Source: Hyaloperonospora brassicae
Taxonomy: Eukaryota; Oomycota; Peronosporomycetes; Peronosporales; Peronosporaceae
Length of the DNA: 64,000 bases
Assembly (NCBI GenBank): GCA_947650285.1
Contig: CANTFL010001216.1
Coordinates: 186,001 to 250,000, forward strand
Reading direction: 5' to 3'
Shown here: positions 62,952-64,000 of the stretch, piece by piece
Layout: each line of letters opens with the position of its first letter
How positions within the stretch are numbered: position 1 is the first letter of the stretch
The notes under the pieces: generated by a model
The model's input: only the letters and a program-made list of their open reading frames with translations
Told to the model about the DNA's origin: nothing
Databases searched by the model: none
Program-made: the position numbers and the translations under genes

Positions 62952-64000
62952 GGAACGTATCTCTATTAGATGAAAAGGAGAATTGTACTTTATTTATTTT
63001 TATGTAAAAGAACACCTCATACTAAAATTACCTAATATAGACACTAATGATGTCATCAATACCTTCAAAAAGATCTCGTATTTGGTGACTGGCACACGTC
63101 CCCCCGACGACTGATACATTGTTCTAATATCTTTTTAATGGGATCTCGTCCCTGGTGTAAACCACACAAGTAATGTCGGTTACCAACCGACGTGTGACCC
63201 CGTTGTAGTAACGATCACGAGATTTTATGTTCTGGACAGTCATTAAATGGAGATCATTCGTCGAGTCGTGCCACCAACACTACATGCGCTTTGAAACCAC
63301 CTTCTCAAATTCGGATTAAGTTTGGTTGCATATCAAGAATATAAATTTATCCGCCATTTGGGCAACTTTGCTTCGTAGAAGGTACATGTATAATGCCATC
63401 GATCATGTATTATATCTCTTTTTACGATAGCGCGCAACACGTGAAGCTCCCGCAGTGGGTACATGTAGTAATGCAGCAACGGCAATTACTAGCAACGGCA
63501 AATACGGATGTTTACCGTTCGTTGCACAAACTGTTATAATATATTGTTTTGGAAATGTTGTGAAGACGATGGTGCTTAAGTGCGAGGCATGTTACAGGTA
63601 AGTTCTGACCTCACCTGATTGTATGATAAGTCATAACTTGACAGATGGGACGAAGAGATGCGATCATTATGTCAATTATCAAGATATCGTGACATATGGG
63701 ACAAGGAGATACTCATGCCACGTAGTACCATCATATGATGATGGGTGAACTGACTAACTGACTGAACATAAACCATGTACAACTTGACCTGGTCAAGTGC
63801 GCTGCCGGTGGACTGCATGTTGAAGTGTTGGCACAAAAGGCTGACACGATACATATAATTTAGTATTGATTTTTCCACCATTCGCACCCACGACATATGT
63901 TTAAGCATTGCTTTTTCCACCAGTACAAGCGTTTTGGTGGTGATAGATCCCATTTTTGGTACTTGATCTTTCAATTGTTCAATGTAAGGATAGCTCCCGG
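62952..64000. other. Terminal 1 kb, no gene seen
   Basis: AT-rich, short frames only. It contains two copies of the palindrome TACATGTA (63383 and 63460). It may be flank or LTR of a decayed element that extends beyond the window. Confidence 0.5.

Overview
The window looks like nuclear DNA of an oomycete, most likely a Peronosporales plant pathogen of the Phytophthora/downy mildew type. This is inferred from compact genes with short GT-AG introns (roughly 50-330 bp), eukaryotic housekeeping genes (VPS33, RFC1, CTC1-like, MAPK, SLC35A), multidomain fusions of a kind common in oomycetes, and Ty3/Gypsy and Ty1/Copia elements. No species can be named from the sequence alone. Gene structures were built by hand from reading frames, splice motifs and intron phase.

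Gene-rich part (1-38.9 kb, GC-rich). In order: C-terminal part of VPS33 (+); a DUSP-MYND-USP deubiquitinase in three exons (+); an Ala-rich repeat protein (-); a CoA-type Nudix hydrolase (+), followed after as little as 22 bp by a PH/NTF2-like/C2/MAP kinase fusion (+); a poly(A) polymerase (+); a KIX/Gln-rich Mediator-type coactivator in three exons (-); a CTC1-like telomere CST subunit (-); an unrecognised four-exon gene (-); a small hypothetical protein (-) diverging from a DUF4604/KIAA1143-like gene (+); an SLC35A nucleotide-sugar transporter (-) diverging from RFC1 in seven exons (+); a three-PDZ-like protein (+); and a four-TM RING-H2 ubiquitin ligase (+). These genes do not form one pathway. 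DNA replication and telomere maintenance (RFC1, CTC1-like), RNA synthesis and processing (Mediator-like, PAP), ubiquitin (USP, RING) and endolysosomal traffic (VPS33) are represented. Spacers hold microsatellites and two short integrase-like relics.

Gene-poor part (38.9-64 kb, AT-richer). About 7 kb shows no convincing gene. Next comes a 13.5-kb Ty3/Gypsy element on the minus strand (45997-59500). It has 1147-bp LTRs, a CTTC target-site duplication, ruined gag-pol, a nested solo LTR of a related family, and a decayed opposite-strand reading frame between integrase and the 3' LTR. It is followed by a decayed Ty1/Copia pol (about 59.9-62.6 kb, minus strand) and about 1 kb with nothing recognisable.

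The most unusual signals are: the Gypsy LTRs, which are nearly identical over 1086 bp but diverged at their extreme ends (a gene-conversion footprint on an old, dead element); the antisense accessory frame in that element; the PH-NTF2-C2-MAPK and DUSP-MYND-USP fusions; the CTC1-like gene; and the synuclein/perilipin-like repeat protein.
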